A stretch of 64,000 bases of DNA, from contig NZ_JACHXD010000010.1 in assembly GCF_014191875.1 (NCBI RefSeq), forward strand, positions 186,001 to 250,000, written 5' to 3'. A program made the translations under genes and the position numbers. Below, piece after piece: positions 18,024 through 26,350 of this stretch (positions are counted from its first letter, which is position 1; every line of letters begins with the position of its first letter). This stretch comes from Pseudoduganella violacea (lineage in GTDB: Bacteria; Pseudomonadota; Gammaproteobacteria; Burkholderiales; Burkholderiaceae_D). The notes below the pieces were generated by a model. It was not told the origin of the DNA and did no database searches. It was given only the letters and a program-made list of their open reading frames with translations.

Positions 18024-18815
18024 TTATTCCCCCTTGAAGTGCGGCGTGCGTTTATGGATGAAGGCGTCCACGCCTTCGCGGTAATCGTGGCTGTAACCGA
18101 GCTCGCGCATCATCTCGCCTTCCAGCTTGAGCTGGTCCTGCAGCGAGTTGCCGTAGCTGAGCTGCAGCGCTTTCTTGGTGAAAGCCATGCCCTTGGTGGG
18201 CGCCACGGCGAAGTGTTCGGCCATGGCCATGACGTCGGTCATCAGCAATTCGTCGGGCACGCATTTCCAGATCATGCCCCATTGCTCGGCGCGGTCGGCG
18301 GTGAGCTTTTCGCCCAGCATGGCCAGGCCGGTGGCGCGCGCGCGGCCCACCAGGCGCGGCAGAATCCAGGTGCCGCCGGTGTCGGGAATCAGGCCCAGTT
18401 TGCAGAAGGCTTCGATGAAGCAGGCCGATTTGGCGGCGACCACGATGTCGCAGGCCAGGGCCAGGTTGGCGCCCGCGCCGGCTGCCACGCCGTTGACGGC
18501 GCAGATCACGGGCATGGGCAATTCGCGCAGCGCCAGCACCAGGGGCGCATAGTATTTTTCCACCGACTCGCCCAGGTCCACGCCCTGGGCGCCCGGTTCC
18601 ACGGCGCGGTCGGACAGATCCTGGCCGGCGCAGAAGCCGCGCCCGGAGCCGGTCAGGACGAAGACGCGCACCGATTTGTCCTCGCGCACCTTGGCCAGCG
18701 CGTCCTGCACTTCGCGGTGCATGGCCTGGGTGAAGCTGTTCAGCTTATCGGGACGGTTCAGCGTCAGCTTGGCGATGCCGGCCTTGATTTCAAACAGGAT
18801 GTTTTCGTAGCCCAT
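18024..18815 (-). CDS. paaG: PaaG, 1,2-epoxyphenylacetyl-CoA isomerase
   Basis: PaaG converts ring-1,2-epoxyphenylacetyl-CoA to oxepin-CoA and also acts later as a double-bond isomerase. The 263-residue crotonase has GRGFCAGQDLSDR and PVICAVNGVAAGAGANLALA as oxyanion-hole segments, and GLIPDTGGTWILPR, which matches PaaG rather than PaaF. It carries Asp at the position where hydratases such as PaaF have a catalytic Glu. The C-terminal YREGVDAFIHKR is also PaaG-like. It lies 15 bases after paaE, on the same strand. This is the only crotonase in the operon. Confidence 0.95.
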   Translation of the reverse strand: MGYENILFEIKAGIAKLTLNRPDKLNSFTQAMHREVQDALAKVREDKSVRVFVLTGSGRGFCAGQDLSDRAVEPGAQGVDLGESVEKYYAPLVLALRELPMPVICAVNGVAAGAGANLALACDIVVAAKSACFIEAFCKLGLIPDTGGTWILPRLVGRARATGLAMLGEKLTADRAEQWGMIWKCVPDELLMTDVMAMAEHFAVAPTKGMAFTKKALQLSYGNSLQDQLKLEGEMMRELGYSHDYREGVDAFIHKRTPHFKGE

Positions 18816-18830
18816 GTCCAGTCCCTTCGT

Positions 18831-19913
18831 TTATTCGCCCTGGTCGAAATCGACCACGAGCTTGTCCGTTACGGGGAAGCTCTGGCAGCTCAATACGAAG
18901 CCGCGCGCGATCTCGTAGTCTTCCAGAGCGTAGTTGACGTCCATATCGACCTTGCCGTCCACCACCTTGCAGCGGCAGGTCGAGCACACGCCGCCTTTGC
19001 AAGAGTAGCGCATATCGAGGCCGGCGCGCAGGCCCGCGTCGAGCACGGATTCCTTGTCCTTCTCCATGCTGAAGGTGGCCGCGTTGCCGTCCATGATGAC
19101 GGTGACTTCGGTCATGTGGCGCGAGGCAGCGGCGTCGAGCTGGGCGCGCGGCTGGTGCTGGTGCTTGGGAATGCTGGCGGCGAACAGTTCGATTTTGATA
19201 TTCGCCTTCGGCATACCGGCTTCCTGCAAGGCGGCGGAAACGCCGTGCATCATGTCCTCCGGGCCGCAGATGAAGGCCACGTCGTAGTCGGCGATGTCGA
19301 CCCAGTGCTGCAGAAACTGCCGGCACTTCTCTTGCGTGATGCGGCCGTTGAACAGCTCAATGTCCTGCTGCTCGCGGCTCATCACATAGACGATATTCAG
19401 GCGCTCCAGGTATGTGTCCTTCAGCGCCATCAGCTCGTTCTTGAAGATCACCGAGGATGAGGCGCGGTTGCCGTAGAACAGGGTGAAGCTGCTGTGCGGC
19501 TCGGTCAGCAAGGTGGTCTTGATGATGGAGAGGATGGGCGTGATGCCGCTGCCGGCCGCGAAGGCCAGGTAGTTGCGGCGGCTGGCCGCGTCCAGCGCCA
19601 CGTTGAAGTGGCCCATGGGCGGCATGACGTCGACGGTGGCGCCGGCGTGCAGCGTGTCGTTGGCCCAGCTGGAGAACAGGCCGCCCGGCGTGCGCTTGAT
19701 GGCCACGCGCAGCGCGCCGTCCTGCACGGCGGAGCAGATGGAATAGGAGCGGCGCACATCTTCCTCGCCGATCCGGGCGCGCAGGGTCAGGTGCTGGCCC
19801 TGCTGGTAGTGGAAGCTGGACGCCAGTTCCGGCGGCACGGCGAAGGTGACGGCGATGCAGTCGCGCGTTTCCTGCTGCACGCCGGCGACGGACAATGAAT
19901 AGAATTTGCTCAT
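18831..19913 (-). CDS. paaE: PaaE, reductase subunit of phenylacetyl-CoA 1,2-epoxidase
   Basis: PaaE passes electrons from NADPH through FAD and a plant-type 2Fe-2S cluster to the PaaA di-iron site. The 360-residue protein has an FAD-binding domain with RRSYSICSA, an NAD(P) domain with AAGSGITPILSI and CGPEDMM, and a C-terminal ferredoxin with CKGGVCSTCRC and a distant Cys in VLSCQSFP. That gives the four cluster ligands. The gene follows paaD by 4 bases. Residue pattern and length match characterised PaaE. Confidence 0.96.
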   Translation of the reverse strand: MSKFYSLSVAGVQQETRDCIAVTFAVPPELASSFHYQQGQHLTLRARIGEEDVRRSYSICSAVQDGALRVAIKRTPGGLFSSWANDTLHAGATVDVMPPMGHFNVALDAASRRNYLAFAAGSGITPILSIIKTTLLTEPHSSFTLFYGNRASSSVIFKNELMALKDTYLERLNIVYVMSREQQDIELFNGRITQEKCRQFLQHWVDIADYDVAFICGPEDMMHGVSAALQEAGMPKANIKIELFAASIPKHQHQPRAQLDAAASRHMTEVTVIMDGNAATFSMEKDKESVLDAGLRAGLDMRYSCKGGVCSTCRCKVVDGKVDMDVNYALEDYEIARGFVLSCQSFPVTDKLVVDFDQGE

Positions 19914-19917
19914 GGTC

Positions 19918-20448
19918 TCAATGGCACTTGAAGTAGTCGAAAGGCTCCTGGCAGTCCTGGCATTTGTACAGGGCTTTGCAGGGCGTGGAGCCGAACTGGC
20001 TGGTGAGTTCCGTGTGGGGCGAGCCGCAGTGCGGGCAGACGACTTTCAGCGCGGGCTGGGCGCGGCGGCTGACGCCCGCCTTCAGATTGCTGATGTCAAT
20101 CACGCGCTCGGCCGGCGGCGCGATGCCGTAGCCGGTCAGGCGCGCCTTGCCACGCTCGCTCATCCAGTCCGTGGTCCAGGCGGGCGACAGGCGGGTGGCG
20201 ACGGTGACGTAGTCGACGCCATGGCCGCGCAGCGCCTCATGCACGGCCTGCTCGATCACCTGCATGGCGGGACAACCCGAATAAGTCGGCGTGATGGTGA
20301 CGGTGCAGGCCGAGCTGCCCGTGACCTGCACATCGCGCACGATGCCCAGATCGACCACCGAGATCACGGGGATTTCGGGGTCGGACACCTCGTTCAGCCA
20401 GGCCCAGATCTGCTCCGCGTTCAGCGCGGCGGCGGCGTGCGCGTTCAT
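19918..20448 (-). CDS. paaD: PaaD, Fe-S/zinc maturation protein of the phenylacetyl-CoA epoxidase
   Basis: PaaD is a small DUF59/MIP18-family protein thought to help assemble the iron or iron-sulfur centres of the epoxidase. The 176-residue product contains the DUF59 core (NEVSDPEIPVISVVDLGIV and TPTYSGCPAMQ) and a C-terminal zinc-ribbon with CPHCGSPHTE and YKCQDCQEPFDYF. The start at 20448 shares one base with the stop of paaC (TGATG), so it is preferred over the longer open frame that runs into paaC. Confidence 0.94.
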   Translation of the reverse strand: MNAHAAAALNAEQIWAWLNEVSDPEIPVISVVDLGIVRDVQVTGSSACTVTITPTYSGCPAMQVIEQAVHEALRGHGVDYVTVATRLSPAWTTDWMSERGKARLTGYGIAPPAERVIDISNLKAGVSRRAQPALKVVCPHCGSPHTELTSQFGSTPCKALYKCQDCQEPFDYFKCH

Positions 20449-21212
20449 CACCACTCGGCGCCGGGATAGGCGCGCTGCAGGAACTGCATCTCGGCCAGCA
20501 GATAACCCAGGTGCTCGCTGTGGCGGCCTTGCTTGCCGCCGCGCTGCATCCAGGCTTCGACCGGCGGCATGGTCAGCGTGGCCTCGCCGAAGATGTCGGC
20601 CACATGGTCGAACCACTGGCTGCGCAGGCCGGCCGCGGCGGGGGCGATGCCGGCGGCCACCATGGCCTCATCCACGGCGTCGTAGTTGAAGGCTTCGCCG
20701 GTGTACATCCACAGCTCGTTGGCGGCCGTTTGCGCGCGGGCGTGGCTCAATTCCGTGCCGTCGCCCAGGCGCACGATCAGGTCGCCGCTACGGCGCAGGT
20801 GGTAGGTCACTTCCTTCAGCGATTTTTCCGCGATCTGGGCGATGCGCTGGTCGGCCGATTGGCACAGGGCGCCGATCTGGAAATAGTGCCAGGTATCGAA
20901 GTAGAACTGGCGCATCAGCACATCGGCGTAGTTGCCGTTGGGCTGCTCGACCAGCAGCAGGTTCTTGAAGTCGTGGGCGTCGCGCAGGAAGGCGATCTGG
21001 TCTTCGTCGCGGCCCTGGCCTTCCAGTTCGGCGGCATAGCCCAACCACATGCGGGTCTGGCCCAGCAGGTCGAGCGAGACATTGGTCAGCGCCATGTCCT
21101 CTTCCAGCGCCGGCCCTTTGCCGCACAATTCGGACAAGCGCTGGCTCAGCACCAGGGCGTTGTCGCCCAGGCGCAGCAGGTAGGCGATCTTCGAGTCCAT
21201 GGCGGCGCTCAC
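20448..21212 (-). CDS. paaC: PaaC, structural subunit of phenylacetyl-CoA 1,2-epoxidase
   Basis: PaaC is the ferritin-like, non-catalytic partner that forms the stable core with PaaA. The 254-residue protein is helical, with typical segments YLLRLGDNALVLSQRLSELC near the start, EEDMALTNVSLDLLGQTRMW and YFDTWHYFQIGALCQS. The start taken here is GTG at 21212, which overlaps the end of paaB by 4 bases; an ATG four codons further in (21200) is also possible. Di-iron ligands are not expected to be functional in this subunit. Confidence 0.95.
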   Translation of the reverse strand: MSAAMDSKIAYLLRLGDNALVLSQRLSELCGKGPALEEDMALTNVSLDLLGQTRMWLGYAAELEGQGRDEDQIAFLRDAHDFKNLLLVEQPNGNYADVLMRQFYFDTWHYFQIGALCQSADQRIAQIAEKSLKEVTYHLRRSGDLIVRLGDGTELSHARAQTAANELWMYTGEAFNYDAVDEAMVAAGIAPAAAGLRSQWFDHVADIFGEATLTMPPVEAWMQRGGKQGRHSEHLGYLLAEMQFLQRAYPGAEW

Positions 21213-21493
21213 AGGTTTTTCACTTCTTCCGGCATCGGGAAGAAGGTCGGGTGGCGGTATACCTTGCTGTTGGCCGGCTCGAACAGGGCGCCCTTGTCGC
21301 CCGGGCTGCTGGCGACGATGTCGGCGGCGCGCGCCACCCAGATGCTGACGCCCTCATTGCGGCGGGTGTAGACGTCGCGCGCGTTATTGATCGCCATTTC
21401 CGCGTCGGGCGCGTGCAGGCTGCCCACATGCTTGTGCGCCAGACCGTGCTGGCTGCGGATGAAAACTTCCCACAGAGGCCATTCCTTGCTCAT
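21209..21493 (-). CDS. paaB: PaaB, small subunit of phenylacetyl-CoA 1,2-epoxidase
   Basis: PaaB bridges PaaAC heterodimers into the larger epoxidase complex. The 94-residue protein is of normal size and contains the family sequence WEVFIRSQHGLAHKHVGSLH, then DAEMAINNARDVYTRR and EGVSIWVARAADI. It follows paaA by 12 bases and overlaps paaC by 4, so stoichiometric expression by coupling is likely. Confidence 0.96.
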   Translation of the reverse strand: MSKEWPLWEVFIRSQHGLAHKHVGSLHAPDAEMAINNARDVYTRRNEGVSIWVARAADIVASSPGDKGALFEPANSKVYRHPTFFPMPEEVKNL

Positions 21494-21505
21494 CTTGCTG
21501 TCTCC

Positions 21506-22495
21506 TCAGGCCGCAGCCTTTTTATCGCTATGTTTGTCGGCGTAGGCCACCAGCGCGTCGCGGAACCATTCGCCATCCTCATAAGCCTTGACGCGGGTGC
21601 GCAGGCGCTCGCGGTTGCAGGGGCCGTTGCCCTTCAGGACGTTGTGGAATTCGGACCAATCGATCTCGCCGAAATCGTAGCCGCCTTTCGCCTCGTTCCA
21701 TTTCAGGTCGGGGTCGGGAATGGTCAGGCCGAGGAATTCGGCCTGGGGCACGGTCTGGTCGACCATGCGCTGGCGCAGCTCGTCGTTGGAGAATAGCTTG
21801 ATGCGCCATTGGCTCGATTGGGCGCTGTTGACGGAGTCGGCATCCGACGGGCCGAACATCATCAGCGAAGGCCACCACCAGCGGTTGAACGCATCCTGGG
21901 CCATGGCTTTTTGTTCCGGCGTGCCGCGCGCGAGGCTCAGCATGATGTCGTAGCCCTGGCGCGCGTGGAAGGACTCCTCCTTGCAGACGCGGATCATGGC
22001 GCGCGCATACGGGCCGTAGGAGCAGCGGCACAGCGGGATCTGGTTGATGATGGCCGAGCCGTCGACCAGCCAGCCGATGGCGCCCATATCGGCCCAGCTC
22101 AGGGTCGGGTAGTTGAAGATGCTGGAGTATTTGGCTTTGCCGGCATGCAGGGCGGCCAGCAGTTCGTCGCGCGAGACGCCCAGGGTTTCGGCGGCGCTGT
22201 AGAGATACAGGCCGTGGCCCGCCTCGTCCTGGATCTTGGCCAAGAGGATGGACTTGCGCTTGAGCGTGGGCGCGCGCGTGACCCAGTTCCCTTCCGGCAG
22301 CTGGCCCACGATTTCCGAGTGGGCGTGCTGGGAGATTTGCCGGATCAAGGTTTTGCGGTATGCTTCCGGCATCCAATCTTTCGGCTCGATCTTGACGCCG
22401 GCATCGATACGGTCCTGGAAGGCGCGCTCCTCAGCGCCCATCTCGTCCTGGCTGCGGACGGTTTTCAGACCGGTGTCCACCATTTGTGCATACAT
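21506..22495 (-). CDS. paaA: PaaA, catalytic di-iron subunit of phenylacetyl-CoA 1,2-epoxidase
   Basis: PaaA epoxidises the aromatic ring of phenylacetyl-CoA, the oxygen-dependent first committed step. The 329-residue protein shows the di-iron ligand helices [14 protein letters not shown] (Glu and His) and [13 protein letters not shown] (Glu-Glu and His), plus the substrate-side segment [14 protein letters not shown]. It is the first gene of the twelve-gene operon and starts at an ATG behind a GGAGAC ribosome site. The upstream 120 bases are shared with divergent paaX. Confidence 0.97.
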   Translation of the reverse strand: MYAQMVDTGLKTVRSQDEMGAEERAFQDRIDAGVKIEPKDWMPEAYRKTLIRQISQHAHSEIVGQLPEGNWVTRAPTLKRKSILLAKIQDEAGHGLYLYSAAETLGVSRDELLAALHAGKAKYSSIFNYPTLSWADMGAIGWLVDGSAIINQIPLCRCSYGPYARAMIRVCKEESFHARQGYDIMLSLARGTPEQKAMAQDAFNRWWWPSLMMFGPSDADSVNSAQSSQWRIKLFSNDELRQRMVDQTVPQAEFLGLTIPDPDLKWNEAKGGYDFGEIDWSEFHNVLKGNGPCNRERLRTRVKAYEDGEWFRDALVAYADKHSDKKAAA

Positions 22496-22616
22496 GGCAT
22501 GTCTCCGATTTTAGGTATGAAGCGATAATACGATACAAATTTTCGTTTGCATACTGATTTTTTGTGTCACATAAATTTCCCGTATCTCATCAATACTGTT
22601 GTATAGAATGTGGCTT
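22496..22616. promoter_or_regulatory. paaA-paaX divergent control region with candidate PaaX operator
   Basis: This AT-rich region separates the two divergent start codons. It contains an imperfect inverted repeat ATACAAA (22533-22539) and TTTGCAT (22546-22552), and a further TTGTAT at 22599-22604 that could pair with the first arm. PaaX proteins repress the paa promoter until phenylacetyl-CoA binds, so one of these is likely the operator. The exact site is inference. Confidence 0.5.
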
Positions 22617-23543
22617 ATGCAAAATAAACAGAAGATGAGCGAATGGATCGCGGGCTTTCTGGCGGCCGATCCGCCGCGCTCGAAATCCCTGCTGACGACC
22701 ATTTTCGGCGACGCCATCGTGCCGCACGGCGGCACGGCGTGGATGGGCAGCCTGATCGAGCTGCTGGCGCCCTTCGGCGTCAACGACCGGCTGCTGCGCA
22801 CCTCGGTGTTCCGGCTGGCGCAGGAAGGCTGGCTGGGCGCCCAGCGCGACGGCCGGCGCAGCGCGTATGCGATCACGCCCGAGGCCATGCAGCGCTTCAG
22901 CCAGGCTTACCGGCGCGTGTACGCGCCGCTGCACAATGACTGGGATGGCCAGTGGACGCTGGTGCTGGGCAGCAGCGGCCTGGATGCGGCCGAACGCGGC
23001 GCGCTGCGCAAGGAGCTGCTGTGGGAGGGCTATTGCCTGATCGCGCCCGGCATCGCGGGGCATCCGGCCGGCGACGGCGAGGCGCTGCAGGCGCTGCTCG
23101 AACGCACGGGCTTGCAGGGCAAGGTGTTTGTCTGCAAGGCGGCTGAGGCGCCGGGCCTGAAGGCGCGGCCGCTGGGCGAGCTGGTGGCCGAGGGCTGGGA
23201 TTTATCGGGCGTGGTCGATGGCTACCGCCAGTTCCTGGTGCACTTCGCGCCGCTGCTGGATCTGATCGAGGATGGCTTGAAGATGACAGCGGAACAAGCC
23301 TTCGTCGCGCGCACCCTGCTGATCCACGCCTACCGGCGCGTGCAGCTGCACGATCCGCATCTGCCGGTGGCGCTGCTGCCGGAGCCGTGGCCGGGCGCGG
23401 CGGCCTACGAGCTGGCGCGCGCGCTGTACCGCGCGCTGTACCGCGAGGCCGAGGAACACCTGATGCGCGCCCTGCACCGCGAGGACGCCTCCGCGCCGGA
23501 GGCCGACGCCGCGTTCTACCAGCGCTTTGGCGGACTGGATTAG
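22617..23543 (+). CDS. paaX: PaaX, phenylacetyl-CoA-responsive repressor
   Basis: PaaX represses the phenylacetate genes and is released by phenylacetyl-CoA. The product (308 residues from the chosen start) has the N-terminal winged helix with LLTTIFGDAIVPHGGTAWMG and the recognition stretch RLLRTSVFRLAQEGWLGAQR, then the PaaX central and C-terminal domains with YRQFLVHFAPLLD and HAYRRVQLHDPHLP. ATG codons at 22608, 22617 and 22635 are all possible; 22617 is chosen because upstream residues are not conserved-looking. The position opposite paaA is typical. It ends 6 bases from a convergent gene. Confidence 0.95.
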   Translation: MQNKQKMSEWIAGFLAADPPRSKSLLTTIFGDAIVPHGGTAWMGSLIELLAPFGVNDRLLRTSVFRLAQEGWLGAQRDGRRSAYAITPEAMQRFSQAYRRVYAPLHNDWDGQWTLVLGSSGLDAAERGALRKELLWEGYCLIAPGIAGHPAGDGEALQALLERTGLQGKVFVCKAAEAPGLKARPLGELVAEGWDLSGVVDGYRQFLVHFAPLLDLIEDGLKMTAEQAFVARTLLIHAYRRVQLHDPHLPVALLPEPWPGAAAYELARALYRALYREAEEHLMRALHREDASAPEADAAFYQRFGGLD

Positions 23544-23549
23544 TTTTTC

Positions 23550-24014
23550 TCAGTCGGTGCAGCGGCGCGCGACTGATCGGCGGTCGGTGTAAGGCAGCCA
23601 GCGCTCGACCTTGGCCTGCTGGCGCCACAGGGTGGCGCGCACCCAGAGGCCGCGCGCGCCGCGGCGTATCCAGATGTCGCGCCAGGCGTTGCGCACGCTG
23701 CCGGTCACCTGCAAGGCCCAGGCGCGGGGGGAAACCGCTTCGCCGGCATACATCAGGCGGTCGCCGCGCACTTCGGCGTAATACTCGATGCCGTGGTGGC
23801 GCAAGCGCAGCTCAGTGCCATCGGGCAGATACACGTCTTTCCACTGGTAGCCGCGCGGACTCTGGCGGCCGCCGCTGCGCGCGGCCAGCCAGTCGCGCAG
23901 CGCTTCGGACACCACTTCATCGAGCCGGTTACCGTCGCCGGTCTTGTGCAGTTGCACGGCCAGCTCGAAGTAGAGCTTGGGGTTGACCGATACGACCATG
24001 GCCTCGTTTTGCAT
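23550..24014 (-). CDS. Putative DNA-binding protein with RHH-like N-terminus and RAMA/DUF4357-like C-terminus
   Basis: I do not recognise this 154-residue protein as a named family member. Its N-terminal 45 residues (VVSVNPKLYFELAVQLHKTG and LDEVVSEALRDWLAA) read like a ribbon-helix-helix DNA-binding module. The C-terminal half (LPDGTELRLRHHGIEYYAEV, then AWALQVTGSVRNAWRDIWIR) resembles the RAMA/DUF4357 type of domain found with DNA modification enzymes. The start at 24014 is set by a GAGG ribosome site; the frame remains open upstream, but that part lacks protein-like sequence. The DNA just upstream holds repeated GCCTCG motifs that could be its own operators. Domain calls are by eye. Confidence 0.5.
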   Translation of the reverse strand: MQNEAMVVSVNPKLYFELAVQLHKTGDGNRLDEVVSEALRDWLAARSGGRQSPRGYQWKDVYLPDGTELRLRHHGIEYYAEVRGDRLMYAGEAVSPRAWALQVTGSVRNAWRDIWIRRGARGLWVRATLWRQQAKVERWLPYTDRRSVARRCTD

Positions 24015-24155
24015 TTTTTGTGCCTCGCATTGCCTCGTTTGGATAATGGTTGGACGCCCAGTCGCAGAGGGAAGTTCCGGCCATCCCACAAGAAAACGAG
24101 GCAAAAGCGCGGCACGATTAGGCAAAACGAGGCCTTGCCTCGCAGTAGCGAGGCA
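24001..24155. repeat. Cluster of seven GCCTCG/CGAGGC motifs (core TGCCTCGTTTT)
   Basis: Copies are at 24001-24006, 24022-24027, 24032-24037 and 24137-24142 (GCCTCG), and at 24097-24102, 24128-24133 and 24149-24154 (CGAGGC). Several extend to AAAACGAGGCA or its complement. They occur in both orientations with irregular spacing, span the start and upstream region of the putative RHH protein, and are dense for 155 bases. Irregular spacing and very short units exclude a CRISPR array. An operator cluster is the simplest reading. Confidence 0.65.
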
Positions 24156-24194
24156 TACACCCGATCCCCAAATTTTGCTGGGGCAAACCATGAA

Positions 24195-24605
24195 TCAATC
24201 GCAATGGAATTGCAACGAACCGTCTTGCACGACGCCCCGCCGCAAGCGCCACCTCGCAGTGCAGTGCTTTACGGTGTTGGCGTCAAAGCTGATATAGCGC
24301 TCTTCCCCCAGGTAAACGCAATCAACCCGAAAGACATAGGCTGGTGCATCGAAGCCCATGCGCCAGCTTTGATAGAAAAAACCACCCACTTCTTTTTCTT
24401 CAGTGGGCGGCATAGCCCGCGATGAGCCATTATCGGTGGGTGGATCGTTTTTCGGATAAGACAGCACGCGCACGCTGTCCAGTCTTGCGGGCGGTGATTG
24501 CGCGGTCGCCGGCAAAAAGGCCGGGCAACTGATTGCCTGGGTTTCCCCCGCGTGGGCAACCAAGGATCGCGCAAGACTGAACAACACGAACAGCCGCGCT
24601 TTCAT
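24195..24605 (-). CDS. Exported small protein, candidate immunity partner of the amidase gene
   Basis: The product (136 residues) has a signal peptide (MKARLFVLFSLARSLVAHA, cut near residue 19-20) and a Cys-containing mature part with DCVYLGEERYISFD, VKHCTARW and a final FHCD. The several cysteines suggest disulfides in the periplasm. I see a loose resemblance to the STY0301-type proteins found beside small amidases, but this is from memory and uncertain. It overlaps the upstream amidase gene by 4 bases (ATGA), so the two proteins are made together. A periplasmic partner made with a peptidoglycan amidase would fit protection of the producer cell. Confidence 0.5.
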   Translation of the reverse strand: MKARLFVLFSLARSLVAHAGETQAISCPAFLPATAQSPPARLDSVRVLSYPKNDPPTDNGSSRAMPPTEEKEVGGFFYQSWRMGFDAPAYVFRVDCVYLGEERYISFDANTVKHCTARWRLRRGVVQDGSLQFHCD

Positions 24606-24973
24606 TTCACGATCGAGTAGAGTTCGGGCCGGTTCACGCCTGCCGCTGCCGGACGACCGAAAGACAAGATGCGCTTTGCCGGCTTTTGTTTTTTCCATTG
24701 ATCGAATATCTCGATCCCGCCCGCCACACTGCGGATGAAAACCGCCGCGTGATTGCCGCTTGGCAGATTTGGATAACGGCCATTGATAAAGGTGGCAATA
24801 GCGGTGCCGCGAGCGATGGGTTTGCCGCTCGAGAGCAAATTCATAACCTTCTCTCCTTCACGCCATAAGGAAGATGGCGGCGCGCCAGTCAGCTTTTTCA
24901 CCAAGGTGACGCATTGGCCGTTTCCGATCACCTCGGTTTCATCGGTAAATTTTCCGCTTGCGATATAGGGCAT
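24602..24973 (-). CDS. BPSL0067-type small cysteine amidase, candidate peptidoglycan-targeting effector
   Basis: The 123-residue protein lacks a signal peptide. It has a papain-like arrangement: Cys21 in IGNGQCVTLVKK, His75 in SGNHAAVFI and Asp91 in IFDQW, as in NlpC/P60 and CHAP amidases. The sequence resembles proteins annotated as the BPSL0067 family; I recall these as linked to type VI secretion but cannot confirm it here. A strong AAGGAG ribosome site precedes the ATG. The downstream overlapping gene encodes an exported protein, the layout of effector-immunity pairs. No secretion genes are in the window, so export would depend on a distant apparatus. Confidence 0.6.
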   Translation of the reverse strand: MPYIASGKFTDETEVIGNGQCVTLVKKLTGAPPSSLWREGEKVMNLLSSGKPIARGTAIATFINGRYPNLPSGNHAAVFIRSVAGGIEIFDQWKKQKPAKRILSFGRPAAAGVNRPELYSIVK

Positions 24974-25091
24974 GATCTTCTCCTTGTCTGGAAAATTTCA
25001 TGCTAGAGCGCAATGGCAGCGCCATATTGATTAGAGTCATTATGTTGCTTCACACCACCATTGCGCAACACCGTGCCGCATGCTGAACTGC

Positions 25092-26174
25092 TCAGCGGCG
25101 GCCGATGCTGATCAGGTAATTTTGCATGGTCGCCTCGGCCACCGAGGCCCACTGGTTCTGGTCCTGGCGGAAGCGCTTCCACGGTTCGTAAATCTTTTTG
25201 AACTTGGCGTTCTTCGCCGCCTCTTCCTCCATCACGGCAGTCGAGGTCTTATAGGCCGCGTCCATGATCTCTTTCGAGAAGTTGTGCAGCTTGGCGCCGT
25301 TTTTCATCAGGCGCGCCAGGGCGGCCGGGTTCTTGGCGTCGTAGTCGGCCTGCATGCTGACGTGGCATTCGTAGCTCGCCGCTTCCAGCGCGGCCTGGTA
25401 TTCCTTGGGCAGCTTTTCCCACTCCTTGATATTCACGTAAAACGAGAGCTGCGGCCCGGCCTCCCACCAGCCCGGCGTGTAGTAGTGCGGCGCCACGCGC
25501 ACCAGACCGAGCTTTTCATCGTCGTAGGGGCCGACCCACTCGGCGGCGTCGATCGTGCCTTTTTCCAGCGCGGCGTAGACGTCGCCCGCCGGGATCTGCT
25601 GCGGCACCACGCCCATGCGCTCCATCACGCGGCCGGCGAAACCGGCCACGCGCATTTTCAAGCCCTTCATATCGGCCACGGTCTTGATCTCCTTGCGGTA
25701 CCAGCCGCCCATCTGGGTGCCGGTATTACCAGCGAGGAAATTGACGATGCCGTAGCCTTTGTAGAACTCGCGCAGCAGCTCGCGGCCGCCGCCCTGGTCC
25801 ATCCACGCCGTCTGCTGGCGCGAAGTCAGGCCGAAAGGCACGGCGCAGTCGAAGCAGAAGGTGGGGTCCTTGCCGAAATAGTAGTAGGCCGGGGTGTGGC
25901 CCATTTCCACCGTGCCGGCCTGCACCGCGTCCATCACCTGCAGGCCCGGCACGATCTCGCCGGCGGCGAACTGGCGGATCTGGAATTTGCCGCCCGTCAA
26001 CTCGGCCACGCGTTTGACGAACTGGTCGGCCGAGCCGTAAATCGTGTCCAGGGTTTTCGGGAAGCTCGAAGCCAGGCGCCAGTTGACCTGGCCACCCTGG
26101 GCCAGGGCCGGCACGGCCAGCGCGCCGGCGCCGGCGCCGATGGCGGTCTTCTTCAGGAAGGAACGGCGTTGCAT
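25092..26174 (-). CDS. TRAP transporter solute receptor (DctP/TakP type), copy 1
   Basis: This periplasmic binding protein (360 residues) delivers an organic acid to a TRAP permease. It starts MQRRSFLKKTAIGAGAG, a twin-arginine signal peptide, ending ALAQ. The mature protein has the family sequence WRLASSFPKTLDTIYG, the ligand-region TSRQQTAWMDQGGG, and AAEWVGPYDDEKLG. In TakP the Glu-Trp of the last motif helps bind the alpha-keto acid and sodium. A GGAGAC ribosome site fixes the ATG at 26174. It is closely similar to the gene at 27544-28635, and neither has permease genes beside it. The DctM at the left edge could serve both. Confidence 0.93.
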   Translation of the reverse strand: MQRRSFLKKTAIGAGAGALAVPALAQGGQVNWRLASSFPKTLDTIYGSADQFVKRVAELTGGKFQIRQFAAGEIVPGLQVMDAVQAGTVEMGHTPAYYYFGKDPTFCFDCAVPFGLTSRQQTAWMDQGGGRELLREFYKGYGIVNFLAGNTGTQMGGWYRKEIKTVADMKGLKMRVAGFAGRVMERMGVVPQQIPAGDVYAALEKGTIDAAEWVGPYDDEKLGLVRVAPHYYTPGWWEAGPQLSFYVNIKEWEKLPKEYQAALEAASYECHVSMQADYDAKNPAALARLMKNGAKLHNFSKEIMDAAYKTSTAVMEEEAAKNAKFKKIYEPWKRFRQDQNQWASVAEATMQNYLISIGRR

Positions 26175-26350
26175 AGATGTCTCCAATATATTCTTGTGTG
26201 TCATCGAATCGCGCTGCTGCCGGTTCATTGTAGCTGTTTCGGCGGAAAGATTGTCAGATGCATCAGGGGTGTGGATGCGCGCGGCGCGGCGAGGCGGTAT
26301 CATGTCGCCTTTGCGCCGCCGGCGCCTTATCCACCAGCCAGGGACACACA

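Noticed and set aside
24001-24155. CRISPR array
   Set aside because: The repeated unit is only 6-11 bases, occurs in both orientations and has irregular spacing; no cas genes are present.
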